A DNA stretch of 13,749 nucleotides from an uncultured Erysipelotrichaceae bacterium (GTDB lineage: Bacteria > Bacillota_I > Bacilli_A > RF39 > UBA660). The stretch covers positions 1-13,749 of the forward strand of contig CACZOV010000129.1 in assembly GCA_902782915.1 (NCBI GenBank), given 5' to 3'. Below, in pieces: positions 1-6,905 of the stretch. Position 1 is the first letter of the stretch. Each line of letters begins with the position of its first letter. Under the pieces are notes generated by a model that was given only the letters and a program-made list of their open reading frames with translations, did no database searches and had not been told where the DNA came from. Made by a program: the position numbers and the translations under genes.

Positions 1-4
1 TAAA

Positions 5-81
5 TGGGACGGAATAAGGGAATTGAACCCTTGAATACTAGAGCCACAATCTAGCGTGTTAACCACTTCACCAATTCCGCC
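5..81 (-). tRNA. tRNA-His (anticodon GTG)
   Basis: On the minus strand this folds as a complete cloverleaf. The anticodon stem CTAGA/TCTAG flanks a loop with anticodon GTG (complement of 45-47), the T arm is GGG-TTCAATT-CCC, and the 3' CCA is encoded in the DNA (5-7). The acceptor stem has the extra G at position -1 (81) paired with discriminator C73, which is the identity element of histidine tRNAs, so anticodon and acceptor agree. The 1:72 pair is a G-U wobble. It has its own promoter just upstream (93-121). Confidence 0.96.
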
Positions 82-92
82 AAAACATAGAT

Positions 93-121
93 ATAATATC
101 ATAAAAATTTAAATATGACAA
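93..121 (-). promoter_or_regulatory. Promoter of tRNA-His
   Basis: On the minus strand TTGTCA (116-121) and TATTAT (93-98) are separated by exactly 17 bases, each matching 5 of 6 sigma-A consensus positions. The -10 lies about 12 bases before the tRNA 5' end, as expected for a stable RNA gene. Confidence 0.65.
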
Positions 122-157
122 TATAAATTTAATAATTTTATCTTTTTTTGCTTTTTT

Positions 158-186
158 TTGTTTCAAAATTACCTAAATATGATAAT
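158..186 (+). promoter_or_regulatory. Possible promoter of the DUF975 gene
   Basis: GATAAT (181-186) fits a -10 box, and TTGTTT (158-163) lies 17 bases upstream but matches the -35 consensus in only three positions. The T-rich stretch at 142-163 could act as an UP-like element. Weak evidence: position and the -10 only. Confidence 0.3.
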
Positions 187-209
187 ATTATATTAGGAAA
201 GGAGTTAAA

Positions 210-863
210 ATGAATAGAAGTGAAATTAAGGAATTAGCAAAATCTAAAATTAAAGGAAATCTTTGGAACTTACTTTGGCCAGTTCTTGTTATTAGTGCAA
301 TTGAGTCTATTTTAACAGGAATAATTTCTCCTGCTCCAACAATTGATTACACTAATTTAGAATCAATAACCGCTACAACCAATACTTCTCCAACTGCTGC
401 TTTATTAGTGGCAATAATTAGTATAGTTTGTGGTATAGCTATGATTGCATACAAAAAATATGTACTTAATTTTGTAAGAACAGGAAAATTTGAAACACAA
501 GAAATTTTAAATGGCATAAAAGAAAAATGGCTAAATATTATAATTTGTGAAATATTAGTAGGTATACTTGTGTTCCTTGCATCTTTAATATTTGTAATTC
601 CAGGAATTATCTTAGCACTTGCTTATACAATGTCTACTTATTTAGTAATTGATACAAATTTAAGTGCAACAGATTCTATGAAAAAAAGTCGTGAAATGAT
701 GAAGGGTTATAAACTTGATTATTTTATCTTTGGACTTAGTTTCATTGGATGGATATTACTAGTTCCATTTACATTATTTTTACTTTTAATATGGTTAGTT
801 CCATATATGACAGTTGCAGATGCAATTTATTATGACAAGTTAAAAGAAAAAACTGGTAATTAG
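210..863 (+). CDS. DUF975 family integral membrane protein
   Basis: This is a 217-residue polytopic membrane protein. The N-terminus has the family's usual start, a basic helix of the R-x-x-(L/I)-K-x-x-A-K-x-x-(L/I)-K-G-N type (residues 3-17). Hydrophobic spans lie at about 18-40, 62-82, 107-148 (probably two spans around a Pro) and 170-200, with no signal peptide cleavage site. DUF975 proteins are widespread in Bacillota and lack an established biochemical role. Here the gene is monocistronic, between its own promoter region and a terminator that begins inside its stop codon. The start is fixed by AAAGGAG (about 198-204) just before ATG 210. The family call is good, the function is unknown. 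Confidence 0.8.
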   Translation: MNRSEIKELAKSKIKGNLWNLLWPVLVISAIESILTGIISPAPTIDYTNLESITATTNTSPTAALLVAIISIVCGIAMIAYKKYVLNFVRTGKFETQEILNGIKEKWLNIIICEILVGILVFLASLIFVIPGIILALAYTMSTYLVIDTNLSATDSMKKSREMMKGYKLDYFIFGLSFIGWILLVPFTLFLLLIWLVPYMTVADAIYYDKLKEKTGN

Positions 864-891
864 GAGAATTCAAATAGAATTCTTCTTTTTT
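862..891 (+). terminator. Intrinsic terminator after the DUF975 gene
   Basis: Arms 862-871 and 877-886 pair over 10 bp with one G-T wobble around the loop AAATA, followed by a T tract. The stem starts within the TAG stop codon. Confidence 0.8.
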
Positions 892-913
892 ATTATATTT
901 CATATTTAAAATA

Positions 914-922
914 TGCTATAAT
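914..922 (+). promoter_or_regulatory. Extended -10 promoter of the HD-domain gene
   Basis: TGCTATAAT is a perfect -10 with the TGn extension. No good -35 is visible at 894-899 (TATATT), which is normal for extended -10 promoters. Transcription would start near 929, leaving a leader of roughly 15 nt before ATG 944. Confidence 0.6.
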
Positions 923-943
923 ATAAATCTCTCAGGAGGAATT

Positions 944-1630
944 ATGAACAATAAATTAAATGAAGAAGTTGCATTAGAATTATTAATAAAAGATCAAATT
1001 AAAGAAAGAAGTGATCTAAAAAAAACTGAAAACCGATGGATTTTACATAGTATTTATGTAGGTCTTGCTGCAAGAAGAATTGCTTTTAAATTAGGACTTG
1101 ATTCAGGTTATGCAATGGCACTTGGTTTTATTCATGATATAGGAAGAAAAATTGATCACTTTAATCATCCTATAGAAGGATATAATTATTTAATAAAACT
1201 TGGTTATGTAGAAGAAGCTAAAATTAGTTTAACACATAGTTTTGTTGATAACCAAATTGAAAATACAGCTGGAGGTGGACCAAAAGATTTGGATAGTTAT
1301 AACTTCATAAATGACTTTTTAATTAAAAATCCACCTACTTTATATGATAATATTATACAATTATGTGATCTATTTTGCCTAGAAACAGGATTTACAACAA
1401 TAGAAAAAAGATTACTTGATCTATGTTTTAGAAAAGGAATTTATAGTAATTCTTATTTACATTTTCAAAATGTAACAAAACTAAAAGAAAAGCTTGAAAG
1501 TAAAATGAAATGTAATCTATATGACCTATTTCCAGAAATAGAAAAAGATGATCTAAATAGTCAATATCAAGATAAAGAAAAATTAATTGATATATTAAAA
1601 GATAATCAAAAGATAAAATGTAAAAATTAA
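944..1630 (+). CDS. HD-domain (putative metal-dependent phosphohydrolase) protein
   Basis: This is a soluble protein of 228 residues. The HD-fold pattern is present: an early His in RWILHS (H35), a hydrophobic helix, then the HD pair in FIHDIGR (H64-D65), followed by further His residues (H73, H76) and THSF. This matches small bacterial HD hydrolases related to those acting on nucleotides or cyclic nucleotides, but the residues do not reveal the substrate. The C-terminal third is Lys/Glu-rich. The start is supported by AGGAGG (934-939) four bases before the ATG. The gene is monocistronic and converges on the interrupted RNB gene, sharing a bidirectional terminator. The HD fold is confident, the substrate is not. 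Confidence 0.8.
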   Translation: MNNKLNEEVALELLIKDQIKERSDLKKTENRWILHSIYVGLAARRIAFKLGLDSGYAMALGFIHDIGRKIDHFNHPIEGYNYLIKLGYVEEAKISLTHSFVDNQIENTAGGGPKDLDSYNFINDFLIKNPPTLYDNIIQLCDLFCLETGFTTIEKRLLDLCFRKGIYSNSYLHFQNVTKLKEKLESKMKCNLYDLFPEIEKDDLNSQYQDKEKLIDILKDNQKIKCKN

Positions 1631-1632
1631 TA

Positions 1633-1660
1633 AAAAGAAATCTAATTACTGATTTCTTTT
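1633..1660. terminator. Bidirectional terminator between the HD gene and the RNB gene
   Basis: The perfect 10-bp arms AAAAGAAATC and GATTTCTTTT (1633-1642, 1651-1660) enclose an 8-nt loop. The A-rich left arm and T-rich right arm give a U tract in both directions. It serves two convergent genes whose stop codons lie at its two edges. Confidence 0.75.
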
Positions 1661-2102
1661 ACTTTACTAACTTTTTTGCAATTTCTTCTTCTAATTTATT
1701 ATTTTGACTATTAATATAATTAGAAGTATCAACTATTTCTTTTTCAAGATCATATATATCTTTATCAGTTGGTTTATTAAAATAGCAAATATCTAGAGAA
1801 TGCATATTTAAAACATCTGAAAATCTTCTTAAAGGACTTGTAATATGTGAATACATTGGGACATTTAATTTTTCATGACCAATATTATCCTTTGTATAAA
1901 AAGATCGCATTAAGAATTGTTCTAATTTTAAAATTTCATCTTTAGACATCAAAGCTATTATTTTTTCATCTATTTTTTTTATTTTATTACAGCGATACAT
2001 ATAAGGATATCCAAATTCACTCATATATTTAGCAGTCATATAGCCAGTTAAAATCATTGAATATGATACTAAGTTTTCTGCAAAATTACTAATTTTAGCA
2101 CT
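1659..2102 (-). pseudogene. C-terminal RNB fragment downstream of the TGA
   Basis: The segment encodes the conserved YPYMYR and HITSPLRRFSDVLNMHS motifs of the RNB C-terminal half and remains open for 147 codons. The first ATG after the stop is at 2057, but no Shine-Dalgarno sequence precedes it, so independent translation looks poor. The intact motifs and lack of further stops argue that the interruption is recent or tolerated. Confidence 0.55.
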
Positions 2103-3014
2103 TCAAAATATTTCTCTTATCTTATGATCTTCGTATACTCTGATATCTCTAAACAGTGTTTTTAAATAGTTAACTATTAAATCATAATTTGCTAAATTTT
2201 CATCTTCTATCTTGCTTTTTCCACCCTTTTCATATAATTCATTCATATCATCATATGTTAACCTTCTATTAACCCTTATAGTACTATTCAAAAAATAATA
2301 ATTAACAATATTACCATGCGGATCAAATTCATAACAAAAAGTTTTAGTATAACGATTTCTATCTTGTAAAAGAGACAGCTTATCATAAGATAAATCATCA
2401 GGAAGCATAGGAATACTATCGTCTTCTAAATAAATAGTTTCTCCCTTTAGTTTAGCTTTTTTCATAACTTCTGATTCATAAGGATATAAAACTAAAGGAT
2501 CAGCTATATGAACTTTTAATAAAATATGTCCATTTTCCAGTTTTTTTATAGATAATCCATCATCTAATACTTTAGAATCAGAATCATCTATTGTAATAAT
2601 ATATTCTTCATTTTGTTCACATCTATTTAAATCTTCTTTTAATACTATTTCATGTTCAATTAATTCTGTAATAATAACATTTAAATTACAACAAACTCTT
2701 TCAAATATTTTTCGATCGATAACATCAATATTCTGAATTTGCCTTTTATATATTTTTCGCATTTTATAAATGAGATCTCTGTATTCTTTTTGCTTTTTAT
2801 AACTTAATTTTTGATATACTCTTTCTAAATAATTAGATACTTTTAGTAAATAAGAATAATCATTGGCTGAATCATAATTAAAAATAGCATCCTCTATTAA
2901 TTTTATAAAACATAAAAAACAAGAGTCTAAATTAAGATTTAAAGCCTTTATACAAGAATTTATATTTGTAGTATCATCAATAATTCTTTTAAAACTTAAA
3001 ATACTCTTGTTCAT
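2103..3014 (-). CDS. Translated N-terminal portion of the interrupted RNB-family protein
   Basis: This is what standard-code translation yields: 303 residues ending in KIREIF at TGA. It carries the N-terminal helical region and the first half of the RNB fold, including D143, D151 and D152 of the metal site, but not the HxTSPxRR segment needed to complete the RNA channel. It is therefore unlikely to be an active nuclease by itself. It is coupled to dnaI by a strong Shine-Dalgarno site lying inside the 3' end of dnaI. Confidence 0.55.
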   Translation of the reverse strand: MNKSILSFKRIIDDTTNINSCIKALNLNLDSCFLCFIKLIEDAIFNYDSANDYSYLLKVSNYLERVYQKLSYKKQKEYRDLIYKMRKIYKRQIQNIDVIDRKIFERVCCNLNVIITELIEHEIVLKEDLNRCEQNEEYIITIDDSDSKVLDDGLSIKKLENGHILLKVHIADPLVLYPYESEVMKKAKLKGETIYLEDDSIPMLPDDLSYDKLSLLQDRNRYTKTFCYEFDPHGNIVNYYFLNSTIRVNRRLTYDDMNELYEKGGKSKIEDENLANYDLIVNYLKTLFRDIRVYEDHKIREIF

Positions 3015-3015
3015 A

Positions 3016-3921
3016 TTACTCACTCCTTCTATTAATTCCAATTAAAGTTACTTCCGAACTTAAAAAATTTATTCTTTCCATTATTCTTCGAGCTTTTACT
3101 TTATCACTACTAGATGAAGTTATTTGTAAATGATTTTCTAGTTCTTTTAAACTTAAATTAGATGTAAAAAATATTGGTAATTTATAATCCATTCTATATT
3201 GTAAAATACTACCTAATATTTCATCCCTTGCCCAATCGGTTAATTTTTCGGCACCTATATCATCAATACAAAGTAATGGTACTTTTTTTATATTATCAAA
3301 AAGAGAATTATAAGAATCACTTCCAAAACTATTTTTAATTTTTCTTAAAAACTCTGGAAAATAAACAATAGCACTTTGATAATTAAATTTTGCAAGTTCG
3401 TTAAATAAGGCTGCAATTAAATAAGACTTACCAGAACCAAAATTACCAGATAAATATATTCCTTTAGATATTTCTTCTTTTTTATAGGAATCGTAAAAAG
3501 ATTTAATTTTCTTTATTATTTCAATTCTTGATGCATCATCTTTATAAATATTTTTAAAACTAGCTCCTTTTAAAACAGGAGGAATTTCATAAAAATAGAC
3601 ATTTTGTAAATACTCATTTTTTTTATCCATTTCCTCTTTCTTTTTACATTCAAAATAAGAAAAAGTCAAAGAATTATTTAAAACCTTAGGAGTATAACAA
3701 TACCCCTTCATACTATTTTTACATGATAGTAACGATTTACAATTTTTACAATTTAAATATTCCCTAGTAGCATCTTGTAATTTGGATGTATATTTTATTA
3801 AAATATCTGTAGGTATATCTATAGTACTAATTAATTCTTTAAAATTAGGATCATCCAAAGCTTTTTTAAAATTTATTTTTAATAAATTATTATCTTGCTT
3901 TTTTAAAGTTAATTTTTCCAT
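3016..3921 (-). CDS. dnaI: Primosomal protein DnaI (replicative helicase loader)
   Basis: DnaI is an AAA+ ATPase that loads the replicative helicase DnaC onto DNA in Bacillus-type replication initiation and restart. This 301-residue protein is close to the B. subtilis length. The N-terminal part has a Cys-rich patch (C58, C61, C67, C75), as in the zinc-binding helicase-interaction domain. The AAA+ half shows Walker A GNFGSGKS (159-166), Walker B LLCIDDIGAE (216-225), a sensor I segment FFTSN (251-255) and a possible arginine finger in RRIMERI (about 278-284). The start is fixed by TTAGGAGGT ahead of ATG 3921, and the guaD stop codon TAG forms part of that ribosome site. It lies between guaD and the RNB gene in one operon. 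No dnaB or dnaD homologue is visible here, unlike the Bacillus dnaB-dnaI arrangement. Confidence 0.9.
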   Translation of the reverse strand: MEKLTLKKQDNNLLKINFKKALDDPNFKELISTIDIPTDILIKYTSKLQDATREYLNCKNCKSLLSCKNSMKGYCYTPKVLNNSLTFSYFECKKKEEMDKKNEYLQNVYFYEIPPVLKGASFKNIYKDDASRIEIIKKIKSFYDSYKKEEISKGIYLSGNFGSGKSYLIAALFNELAKFNYQSAIVYFPEFLRKIKNSFGSDSYNSLFDNIKKVPLLCIDDIGAEKLTDWARDEILGSILQYRMDYKLPIFFTSNLSLKELENHLQITSSSSDKVKARRIMERINFLSSEVTLIGINRRSE

Positions 3922-3929
3922 AGTACCTC

Positions 3930-4382
3930 CTAATAAATTGTATTTTTATAGTCATTTAATAACTTTTTACAATCAAGGTTATCTATTTGAATTAATTTAA
4001 CAACATCTTTTCTTTTACCATTTAAAAAATCATAAATAAGAGAGTCTCTAAAACCTATATTATTTACTTCATTTCTAGCTGTTGAAAAATATACTTCTTT
4101 AATATTAGACCATATAATTGCAGATAAACACATTGGACAAGGTTCACTAGTTGAATATATGCAACAACCAGATAAATCATATGTATTTATAGTTCTACAA
4201 GCATCCCTTATAGCAATTATTTCTGCATGAGCGGTTGGATCATTATTTAATAAAACTTTATTATTACCATGTCCAATAACTCTTCCTTTTTTATCTACTA
4301 CAACAGCTCCAAATGGACCACCTTCTTGATTATTAACTCCAATTCTTGCTACAGAAACTGCATCTTCTAAATAATTATTCAT
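3930..4382 (-). CDS. guaD: Guanine deaminase (cytidine deaminase-fold)
   Basis: This is a 150-residue deaminase of the CDA fold. It would hydrolyse guanine to xanthine in purine salvage, using one zinc bound by H52 in the HAE motif (E54 is the proton shuttle) and C82/C85 in EPCPMC. What favours GuaD over the tRNA deaminase TadA is the B. subtilis-type pattern: GGPFGAVVV, NDPTAHAEIIAIR.AC, Y.L, EPCPMCL.AI.W, and especially GFRDSLIYDF after the core. The C-terminus ends in Tyr, as in GuaD. It is the first gene of the guaD-dnaI-rnb operon. GAGG (about 4394-4397) precedes ATG 4382. A related nucleoside deaminase with another substrate cannot be excluded. Confidence 0.78.
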   Translation of the reverse strand: MNNYLEDAVSVARIGVNNQEGGPFGAVVVDKKGRVIGHGNNKVLLNNDPTAHAEIIAIRDACRTINTYDLSGCCIYSTSEPCPMCLSAIIWSNIKEVYFSTARNEVNNIGFRDSLIYDFLNGKRKDVVKLIQIDNLDCKKLLNDYKNTIY

Positions 4383-4402
4383 ACTATACCAACCTCATAA
4401 AT

Positions 4403-4431
4403 ACTATAACACTTCTACTGTTCAAAGTAAA
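4403..4431 (-). promoter_or_regulatory. Promoter of the guaD-dnaI-rnb operon
   Basis: TTTACT (4426-4431) and TATAGT (4403-4408), read on the minus strand, are separated by 17 bases, with 4/6 and 5/6 consensus matches. It sits between the aminopeptidase terminator and guaD, leaving a leader of about 15 nt. Confidence 0.55.
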
Positions 4432-4463
4432 TTTATTGAGAAAAATTTGACTAAAATTTTACT

Positions 4464-4490
4464 AAAAAAGATGATAATAAACTATCATCT
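4464..4490 (-). terminator. Intrinsic terminator of the aminopeptidase gene
   Basis: On the minus strand AGATGATA and TATCATCT (4483-4490, 4469-4476) form a perfect 8-bp stem with a 6-nt loop, followed by six Ts. The stem overlaps the TAG stop codon. Confidence 0.85.
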
Positions 4491-5592
4491 AATCTTCATA
4501 ATTTAAATTTTTAAGTTCAGGAAGAACAAATTTACCATTTTTTCTAACTAATACATCATCAAGATATACTTCTCCTCCACCATATTCTTCTCTTTGAATT
4601 AAAACCATATCAAAATGAATATTAGATTTATTTCCATTATCACATTCAAGATAAGCACTTCCAGGTGTAAAATGAATACTTCCAGCTATTTTTTCATCGA
4701 ATAAAATATCTCCCATTGGATTCATTATTTTAGGATTTAGACCAAATGAAAATTCTCCAACATAACAACTTCCTTCATCTGTTTTAAATAATTCCTTTAA
4801 TTTATCTTCAAACTCTCTGGCATGACATTCAATTATCTTTCCATCTTTAAAAGTTAAACTTACATCATGAAATATATATCCATTATATGGACTTGGTGTA
4901 TTGTAAGTAATAGTTCCATTAACTGAATTTTTAACTGGAGCAGTAAATACCTCTCCATCTGGGATATTAGATTCTCCAGCACATATAATCGCTGGAAGGC
5001 CCTTAATACTAAACGTTATATCAGTCCCTTTTGATACTATTCTTACTTTATCTGTTTTTTCCATTAATTCCTTTAACGGTTTCATATCTTCATACATCTT
5101 ATTATAATCAACTGTCATTACATCTAATGAAAAATTTAAGAATTCATCATATGTCATTTTGGCTTTATATGCATCTACTATAGTTGGATAATTTAATAAA
5201 ACCCAACGTTTTTCATTAACAAGTACATCTTTATATGGTTTTAATTTTTCTTTTAATTTATTATTTAATTCACTATCAGTCTTTCTATCAAAATAATCAC
5301 TTAAATTAGAATGAATCTGAATAAAAGAATCATATTCATCAACTTCAAACTTTAAAATACTTTTCCTATTTTCAATAATACTATCATTTAAATTTCTTTT
5401 TACTAATTCTTCTAATTCTGGATCAATATATTTAACAGTCGGAATTCCCTTATTTTTTAAAACTTCTTTTACTAAATATTTAATTAATTCTCTAGCTTCA
5501 TTACTTTGATAAGTAATTAATACTTTATCATTAGTTTTTACCTTAATACTATGATTTACAATAATTTCACTTAATTTTTTTAATCTTTCCAT
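4489..5592 (-). CDS. M29 family aminopeptidase (AmpS/PepS-like)
   Basis: This is a cytoplasmic metallo-aminopeptidase that removes N-terminal residues from peptides. The M29 metal-site set is present in order: E214 in SNIPDGEVFTAP, E280 in VGEFSFGLNP, H307 in IHFTPGSAY (with Y314), then H326 and D328 in NIHFDM. The length of 367 residues is somewhat shorter than the roughly 410 of the classic members; the N-terminal domain appears compact rather than the catalytic part damaged. There is no signal peptide. The gene is monocistronic with its own terminator. AGGTGG lies about 11 bases before ATG 5592. The neighbouring plus-strand gene diverges from it with only 50 bp between starts. Confidence 0.9.
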   Translation of the reverse strand: MERLKKLSEIIVNHSIKVKTNDKVLITYQSNEARELIKYLVKEVLKNKGIPTVKYIDPELEELVKRNLNDSIIENRKSILKFEVDEYDSFIQIHSNLSDYFDRKTDSELNNKLKEKLKPYKDVLVNEKRWVLLNYPTIVDAYKAKMTYDEFLNFSLDVMTVDYNKMYEDMKPLKELMEKTDKVRIVSKGTDITFSIKGLPAIICAGESNIPDGEVFTAPVKNSVNGTITYNTPSPYNGYIFHDVSLTFKDGKIIECHAREFEDKLKELFKTDEGSCYVGEFSFGLNPKIMNPMGDILFDEKIAGSIHFTPGSAYLECDNGNKSNIHFDMVLIQREEYGGGEVYLDDVLVRKNGKFVLPELKNLNYED

Positions 5593-5593
5593 C

Positions 5594-5622
5594 TTAACAT
5601 TCCCACCTTTCTTACATAAAAT
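5594..5622 (+). promoter_or_regulatory. Promoter of the small Gly/Asn-rich protein gene
   Basis: TTAACA (5594-5599) and TAAAAT (5617-5622) are 17 bases apart, each 5/6 to consensus. The -35 lies directly against the divergent aminopeptidase start codon, so the two transcripts would overlap at their 5' ends. Confidence 0.5.
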
Positions 5623-5642
5623 ATCATGGAAAGGAGTATTTC

Positions 5643-5891
5643 ATGTATACTAATTATAATATACCACAAAATAGAAATTTTAATCATAGAAATTTTTATA
5701 GACCAAATCCTCCAATGAGACCAGACTTTAATAATAATGATCGCTTCTTTGGAGGTGGATTTTTAGGACCATTTCTTCTTGGGGGAGCTACTGGTTACCT
5801 ACTTGGTAGACCTAATTATTATAATCAAGGACCAATTCCAGTTTATTTTCCTAATGGAGGATCTATAGGATTTCCAATAAGATATTTTTAA
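5643..5891 (+). CDS. Small Gly/Asn/Tyr-rich protein of unknown function
   Basis: I do not recognise a named family. The 82-residue product has three parts: an Asn/Arg/Tyr/Pro-rich, basic and probably disordered N-terminus (1-34), a glycine-rich hydrophobic stretch GGGFLGPFLLGGATGYLLG (about 37-55) that could be a short membrane or self-association segment, and a Tyr/Pro/Gly-rich tail (56-82). This composition resembles small coat or surface-associated Bacillota proteins, but that is only an analogy. It looks real: AAAGGAG stands just before ATG 5643, it has a promoter and a terminator of its own, and its orientation is opposite to all its neighbours. Confidence 0.7.
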   Translation: MYTNYNIPQNRNFNHRNFYRPNPPMRPDFNNNDRFFGGGFLGPFLLGGATGYLLGRPNYYNQGPIPVYFPNGGSIGFPIRYF

Positions 5892-5914
5892 AAGACGTCC
5901 TAAAACGTCTTTTT
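5890..5914. terminator. Bidirectional terminator shared by the small protein and HAD genes
   Basis: AAAAGACGT (5890-5898) and ACGTCTTTT (5905-5913) form a perfect 9-bp stem with a 6-nt loop and T-rich ends in both directions. The stop of the small gene lies at its left foot, and the stop of the minus-strand HAD gene lies in its loop. Confidence 0.85.
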
Positions 5915-6775
5915 CTTTACTTTAAAATTTTTGGTTTCTTTTACTCCCATATTTCTTTCATAATTAATCTTTTGAATAACAAGTGGTAACCAATAAGGAT
6001 CCCAATTAATAATAACTCTTTGTCTATCATCTTTATCATCTTCTAAATCCTTAATATAGCCCATTTCTAAATAAGCTGGAATAACATTTCCTCCATGTTC
6101 TTTAAAATCGCATCTAACACTACTACTATCATCTAATAAATAAAAGCACTTTGCACAACTTGGAGGTAAATTTAAAGTTTCAAGAACAAGTAAAAATTTA
6201 CTATTAAAAGTTCTATTTTCAATACCTAATGTATATGATTCTGCAAAAACTGGAGTTGTAATTATTCCATCAATAAATGATTCACCATTTTCCATAAAAT
6301 AATTATAATAAACTAACTCTTTTATACGTGCTTCCCTTTCTGGATTTCTATGAGATACAAAGAAGATAAACGTATTTTCATTTCTATTTTTAAAAAGCTC
6401 TAATAAAGTTTCCTTTACATTGGTATATAAATTAAATTCATTATGAATATCAAAATAATCAATTGAATCAAGATATGGTCCATAATCTTCTAATATCTGA
6501 TTTCTCAAATCCCTGTGTCGGCGTTTAAAGTTTTCTTGATCTGCAAAAAATGGATGAGAATTATAATATTCCATCAAAAATTTTTGAGAAGCTTTATAAT
6601 TAATTCTTTCTATTTGCCTTTCTGTTGCTTGAGTTGATTTATTAATAGTATCATCAATATCAATTAAAATAATAATAGGTTCTTCTCCTCTTGCAATACA
6701 ATTATGAATTTTTTTTGAAGATAATTCTATTTTTCTTCGATTATACTCTTTTATATCATTAAATATTTCTTTCAT
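5900..6775 (-). CDS. HAD-like hydrolase / putative phosphatase
   Basis: The product is a soluble 291-residue protein (counted from ATG 6775). HAD motifs are present in order: motif I DIDDT (D39, D41), motif II Ser in FFVSHRN (about S141), a Lys in NSKFLLVLE (about 193) and motif IV LLDDSSS (D215, D216). A long helical cap lies between motifs I and II. Such proteins transfer or remove phosphate through an aspartyl-phosphate; the sequence is reminiscent of bacterial 5'-nucleotidase-like HADs, but the substrate is not evident. I chose 6775 because GGGGGA lies 4-5 bases upstream, while the in-frame ATG at 6793 has no ribosome site. The gene is monocistronic with a very strong promoter (6906-6934) and a leader of about 125 nt. 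Confidence 0.72.
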   Translation of the reverse strand: MKEIFNDIKEYNRRKIELSSKKIHNCIARGEEPIIILIDIDDTINKSTQATERQIERINYKASQKFLMEYYNSHPFFADQENFKRRHRDLRNQILEDYGPYLDSIDYFDIHNEFNLYTNVKETLLELFKNRNENTFIFFVSHRNPEREARIKELVYYNYFMENGESFIDGIITTPVFAESYTLGIENRTFNSKFLLVLETLNLPPSCAKCFYLLDDSSSVRCDFKEHGGNVIPAYLEMGYIKDLEDDKDDRQRVIINWDPYWLPLVIQKINYERNMGVKETKNFKVKKKTF

Positions 6776-6814
6776 AAAATCCCCCAAATACATAATATTT
6801 AAAATATATAGCCA

Positions 6815-6823
6815 ATTATATCA
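6815..6823 (-). promoter_or_regulatory. Second possible promoter (extended -10) of the HAD gene
   Basis: TGATATAAT on the minus strand is a perfect extended -10 lying about 40 bases before ATG 6775. No convincing -35 is seen 17 bases upstream. It would give a shorter leader than the 6906-6934 promoter. Confidence 0.4.
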
Positions 6824-6882
6824 TCTTTTAATAAATTATAAAACCCAAAAGTGTCAACTCGCTATTTATTAAATAAATAAGA

Positions 6883-6905
6883 CATAGTACTCTACAAGTG
6901 CTATG
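6883..6905 (-). promoter_or_regulatory. Operator-like inverted repeat covering the start of HAD transcription
   Basis: CATAGTACT (6883-6891) and AGTGCTATG (6897-6905) are 9-base arms around CTACA with a single G-T mismatch. The repeat abuts the -10 box and covers the predicted +1, a typical repressor position. It is not followed by a T tract, so it is unlikely to be a terminator. It would also form a 5'-end hairpin if only partly transcribed. Confidence 0.45.

Larger units (their letters stand above)
1659..3014 (-). pseudogene. RNB-domain (RNase II/R family) exoribonuclease gene interrupted by an in-frame TGA
   Basis: Two ORFs in the same frame are separated only by a TGA (complement of 2103-2105). 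Reading through gives 451 residues. Residues about 1-135 are helical and match nothing I recognise. Residues about 140-300 hold the RNB core start, with IDDSD..LDDG and VHIADP. After codon 304 (TGA) come helical segments, YMYR and SHITSPLRRFSD, the usual RNB C-terminal signature. Cold-shock and S1 domains are absent, so it is much shorter than RNase R. The expected Asp next to the metal site is Val149. The start at 3014 is set by AAGGAG immediately upstream; a longer reading from 3041 has no ribosome site. The gene is third in the operon after dnaI, whose TAA lies one base before its ATG. It may be a pseudogene, a recoded gene or a sequencing error; I favour a real interruption. Confidence 0.7.

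Noticed and set aside
2103..3041. Longer start for the RNB gene at 3041
   Set aside because: No Shine-Dalgarno sequence precedes it, whereas AAGGAG stands just before ATG 3014; the extra residues are translated from the 3' end of dnaI.
3782..4000. Plus-strand ORF of 72 codons opposite dnaI and guaD
   Set aside because: It is hydrophobic, low-complexity antisense translation of two well-recognised genes with no ribosome site.
6883..6905. CIRCE (HrcA) heat-shock operator
   Set aside because: One arm contains AGCACT like CIRCE, but the spacing between arms is 5 bases instead of 9, and the flanking bases differ.
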